Assembly: GCA_041494285.1 (NCBI GenBank)
Contig: JBGQAL010000155.1
Span: 1-6,429, forward strand
Reading direction: 5' to 3'
Origin: Fen-7 sp041494285
GTDB taxonomy: Archaea; Halobacteriota; Methanosarcinia; Methanotrichales; Methanotrichaceae
DNA length: 6,429 nt
The translations under genes and the position numbers were made by a program. Below are positions 5,388-6,429 of this stretch, one piece after another (the stretch's first letter is position 1; every line of letters starts with the position of its first letter). The notes beneath the pieces are model-generated. The model was not told where the DNA came from and ran no database searches. It was given only the letters and a program-made list of their open reading frames with translations.

Positions 5388-6077
5388 ATGGTAAAAGTTG
5401 GCAGGTTTATACGCGGCAAGACTATCACCGATGCATGGCACAGGGGCCTTAACCTTATTTGGAGGCAAGGGCAGGAACTTACAGACGAGCGTGGGACCAA
5501 GATAAAGGAACTTCTAGCCCTTCAGGTTGTGGTGGAGGACCCCTACCAGGATATGATCCCCCACGAGTACTCTTGGAACCAGGAGCGTTTGGAGGAGTAT
5601 GCAGCTCAGCTCCTGTGCGGCGAGAACCCCGGCTTCGAGTACACCTATGGCGAGAGGCTGCGGAGCTGGAAGGTTCCTGAAGATGAGGCGTCTGAGACTT
5701 CATCCGACTCGGTCGATCAGCTTATGCACGTCATCCGCCGCTTGAAAGCATCGCCCTCGACCCGTAGGGCAACGGCCGTCACATGGATACCGCCCGTGGA
5801 CAATGCCAGGGACGAGGTTCCTTGCATGATCGTTGACGACTTCAAGCTTCGCGACGGAAAGCTGAACCTGGCGATCTTCTTTAGGAGTCACGACTTTGCC
5901 GGAGCCTACCCTGCCAATCTATACGGCCTGGCCAGGGTCCTGCAGTTTGTCTCCATCGAGGTGGGCGCGATACCCGGCTCTATCTCCACAACGAGCGCCT
6001 CGGCCCATATCTACGACCACGACTGGGACTGGGTGCAGGAGATGCTATTGGAGACTCCGAGGTCGGAGGTGGTTTGA
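5388..6077 (+). CDS. thyA: Thymidylate synthase, archaeal type
   Basis: The enzyme makes dTMP by reductive methylation of dUMP. In methanogens the one-carbon donor is thought to be a methylene-tetrahydropterin of the methanopterin class. The 229-aa product fits the short archaeal family. Visible features: ITDAWHRGLNLIW (13-25), EYSWNQERL (60-68), FEYTYGERLR (83-92), the helix QLMHVIRRLKASPSTRRATA (111-130) with the paired arginines R126-R127 that would bind dUMP phosphate, VPCM with nucleophile C146, FFRSHDFAGAYPANLYGLARV (164-184) with R166, S167, D169 and N177, and SASAHIYDHD (203-212) with H207 and Y209. The catalytic set appears complete. The ATG at 5388 has GAGGGG 6 bases upstream. It stands alone on the plus strand. 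Bases 6078-6343 after it hold no intact gene. A flavin-dependent ThyX is excluded, as its RHR motif is absent. Confidence 0.92.
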   Translation: MVKVGRFIRGKTITDAWHRGLNLIWRQGQELTDERGTKIKELLALQVVVEDPYQDMIPHEYSWNQERLEEYAAQLLCGENPGFEYTYGERLRSWKVPEDEASETSSDSVDQLMHVIRRLKASPSTRRATAVTWIPPVDNARDEVPCMIVDDFKLRDGKLNLAIFFRSHDFAGAYPANLYGLARVLQFVSIEVGAIPGSISTTSASAHIYDHDWDWVQEMLLETPRSEVV

Positions 6078-6111
6078 GGTCGATGGGGGCGGTGGTCCAT
6101 ATTTAAATAAT

Positions 6112-6130
6112 ATTTTATATTATATAAAAT
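6112..6130 (+). terminator. AT-only hairpin after thymidylate synthase
   Basis: ATTTTATA and TATAAAAT form an 8-base inverted repeat around a 3-base loop, 34 bases past the thymidylate synthase stop. The stem is all A/T, so it is a weak hairpin. The T-rich stretch around it (6101-6120) could end transcription in the archaeal manner. Confidence 0.35.
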
Positions 6131-6145
6131 CTCTATTCTTGTTCT

Positions 6146-6173
6146 AAAATCAGCAAACTTATAAGTTGATTTT
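6146..6173. repeat. Inverted repeat with central palindrome AACTTATAAGTT
   Basis: TAAGTTGATTTT (6162-6173) pairs with AAAATCAGCAAACTTA (6146-6161), leaving a 4-base bulge on the left arm. The central 12 bases (6156-6167) are a perfect palindrome containing TTATAA. This could be a TATA box with dyad symmetry for the reading frame at 6213, or a remnant of a mobile-element end. Confidence 0.45.
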
Positions 6174-6212
6174 CCAAGATACTATTCATAAATCAAAAAA
6201 GAGGCAAGTCCC

Positions 6213-6263
6213 ATGAAAGATGATAATATACTACGTAATGATCCTAAACTCCGGCTAAATTAG
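6213..6263 (+). pseudogene. Possible gene head cut off by the mobile element
   Basis: An ATG with GAGG 8 bases upstream opens a 16-codon frame (MKDDNILRNDPKLRLN) ending in TAG at 6261-6263. TTATAA centred near 6161 would put the transcript start about 26 bases before the ATG. The arrangement of TATA, Shine-Dalgarno and ATG is that of a real gene start, but the frame ends just before the mobile-element region. It may be the beginning of a disrupted gene, or chance. Confidence 0.25.
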
Positions 6264-6311
6264 TAACCATATTTTTGTATAAAATCTCTTGTTATCGAAG
6301 TCAACAGTAAG

Positions 6312-6319
6312 TATAAATA
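6312..6319 (+). promoter_or_regulatory. TATA box of the transposase gene
   Basis: TATAAATA, a near-consensus archaeal TATA box, is centred about 28 bases before the ATG at 6344. With no Shine-Dalgarno between (the sequence before the ATG is CTTAACC), the mRNA is probably leaderless or has only a few leader bases. Confidence 0.55.
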
Positions 6320-6343
6320 GTTTCATAGTTATTACTCTTAACC

Positions 6344-6429
6344 ATGTCATACATCGTAAAGCAGAAGATCCACGGAAAGATCTACGCTTACGAAGCCGAA
6401 AATTCCTGGGTCCCCGAGAAGAAGCAGGC
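6344..6429 (+). CDS. Transposase N-terminus, IS1634-like (cut by window end)
   Basis: Only 28 full codons are visible: MSYIVKQKIHGKIYAYEAEN followed by SWVPEKKQ. The pattern S-Y-I-V-K-Q-K-I-x-G-K-I-Y-x-Y-E-x-x-x-x-W-x-P-E-K-K-Q is the opening I associate with IS1634-type DDE transposases of Methanosarcinales. The catalytic DDE residues lie outside the window, so activity cannot be judged. The left terminal repeat of the element should be in roughly 6260-6310, but its inverted partner is not in view. The AT-rich, repeat-bearing stretch in front fits an insertion site. Confidence 0.7.
   Translation, partial: MSYIVKQKIHGKIYAYEAENSWVPEKKQ

Larger units (their letters stand above)
6097..6293 (+). 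repeat. Split direct repeat upstream of the transposase
   Basis: CCATATTT and TATAAAATCTCT followed by CTTGTT occur in the same order at 6097-6143 and at 6267-6293, with different spacing between the pieces. The 12-base core TATAAAATCTCT is at 6123-6134 and 6278-6289. The two copies could be a local duplication, or the left ends of two related insertion sequences, one degraded. Confidence 0.4.
6264..6429 (+). mobile_element. Left end of an insertion sequence (approximate)
   Basis: This is inferred from the transposase start and its leaderless promoter. The exact left boundary is not established. It could coincide with the second copy of the split repeat (6267-6293) or lie between that copy and the TATA box. 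Confidence 0.4.

Noticed and set aside
1..6429. CRISPR array or replication origin
   Set aside because: No set of regularly spaced identical repeats and no cluster of origin-type boxes was found on reading both strands.

Overview
The window reads as chromosomal DNA of a methanogenic archaeon, most likely a Methanothrix/Methanosaeta-type organism. The genus is inferred from the gene set and style; nothing in the sequence proves it. The archaeal signs are an archaeal-type thymidylate synthase, archaeal-style CbiL and CbiT proteins, TATA boxes about 26 bases upstream of start codons, and the start of a transposase of the kind common in Methanosarcinales.

Positions 1-3902 (minus strand) carry a tightly packed cobalamin (B12) operon of the anaerobic, early-cobalt pathway. 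Transcription order is cbiT, cbiL, cbiF, cbiG, cbiH. Neighbouring genes overlap by 7 bases (cbiT/cbiL), 4 bases (cbiL/cbiF, ATGA) and 8 bases (cbiG/cbiH); cbiG starts within the end of cbiF. Together they cover C20, C17, C11 and C15 methylation, ring contraction, lactone opening and C12 decarboxylation. cbiE, cbiD, cbiC and cbiJ are not in view. Two things stand out. cbiG has no ATG, GTG or TTG at its evident start, but has an ideal Shine-Dalgarno in front of an ATA. cbiH continues past its normal end into a second CbiH-like methylase domain that runs off the window.

Positions 3903-5387 are a mixed segment. It holds the operon promoter, a minus-strand gene for a probable PD-(D/E)XK-fold nuclease (4034-4585), a divergent small membrane protein (4747-4980), and a roughly 400-base stretch without an intact gene. 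That stretch contains the remains of a small SAP/Rho-N-like gene broken by two frameshifts, behind a 12-base perfect palindrome.

Positions 5388-6077 (plus strand) encode thymidylate synthase. The AT-rich stretch 6078-6343 holds two hairpins, a split direct repeat, a possible decapitated gene head and a strong TATA box. It leads into the first 28 codons of an IS1634-like transposase, cut by the window end.
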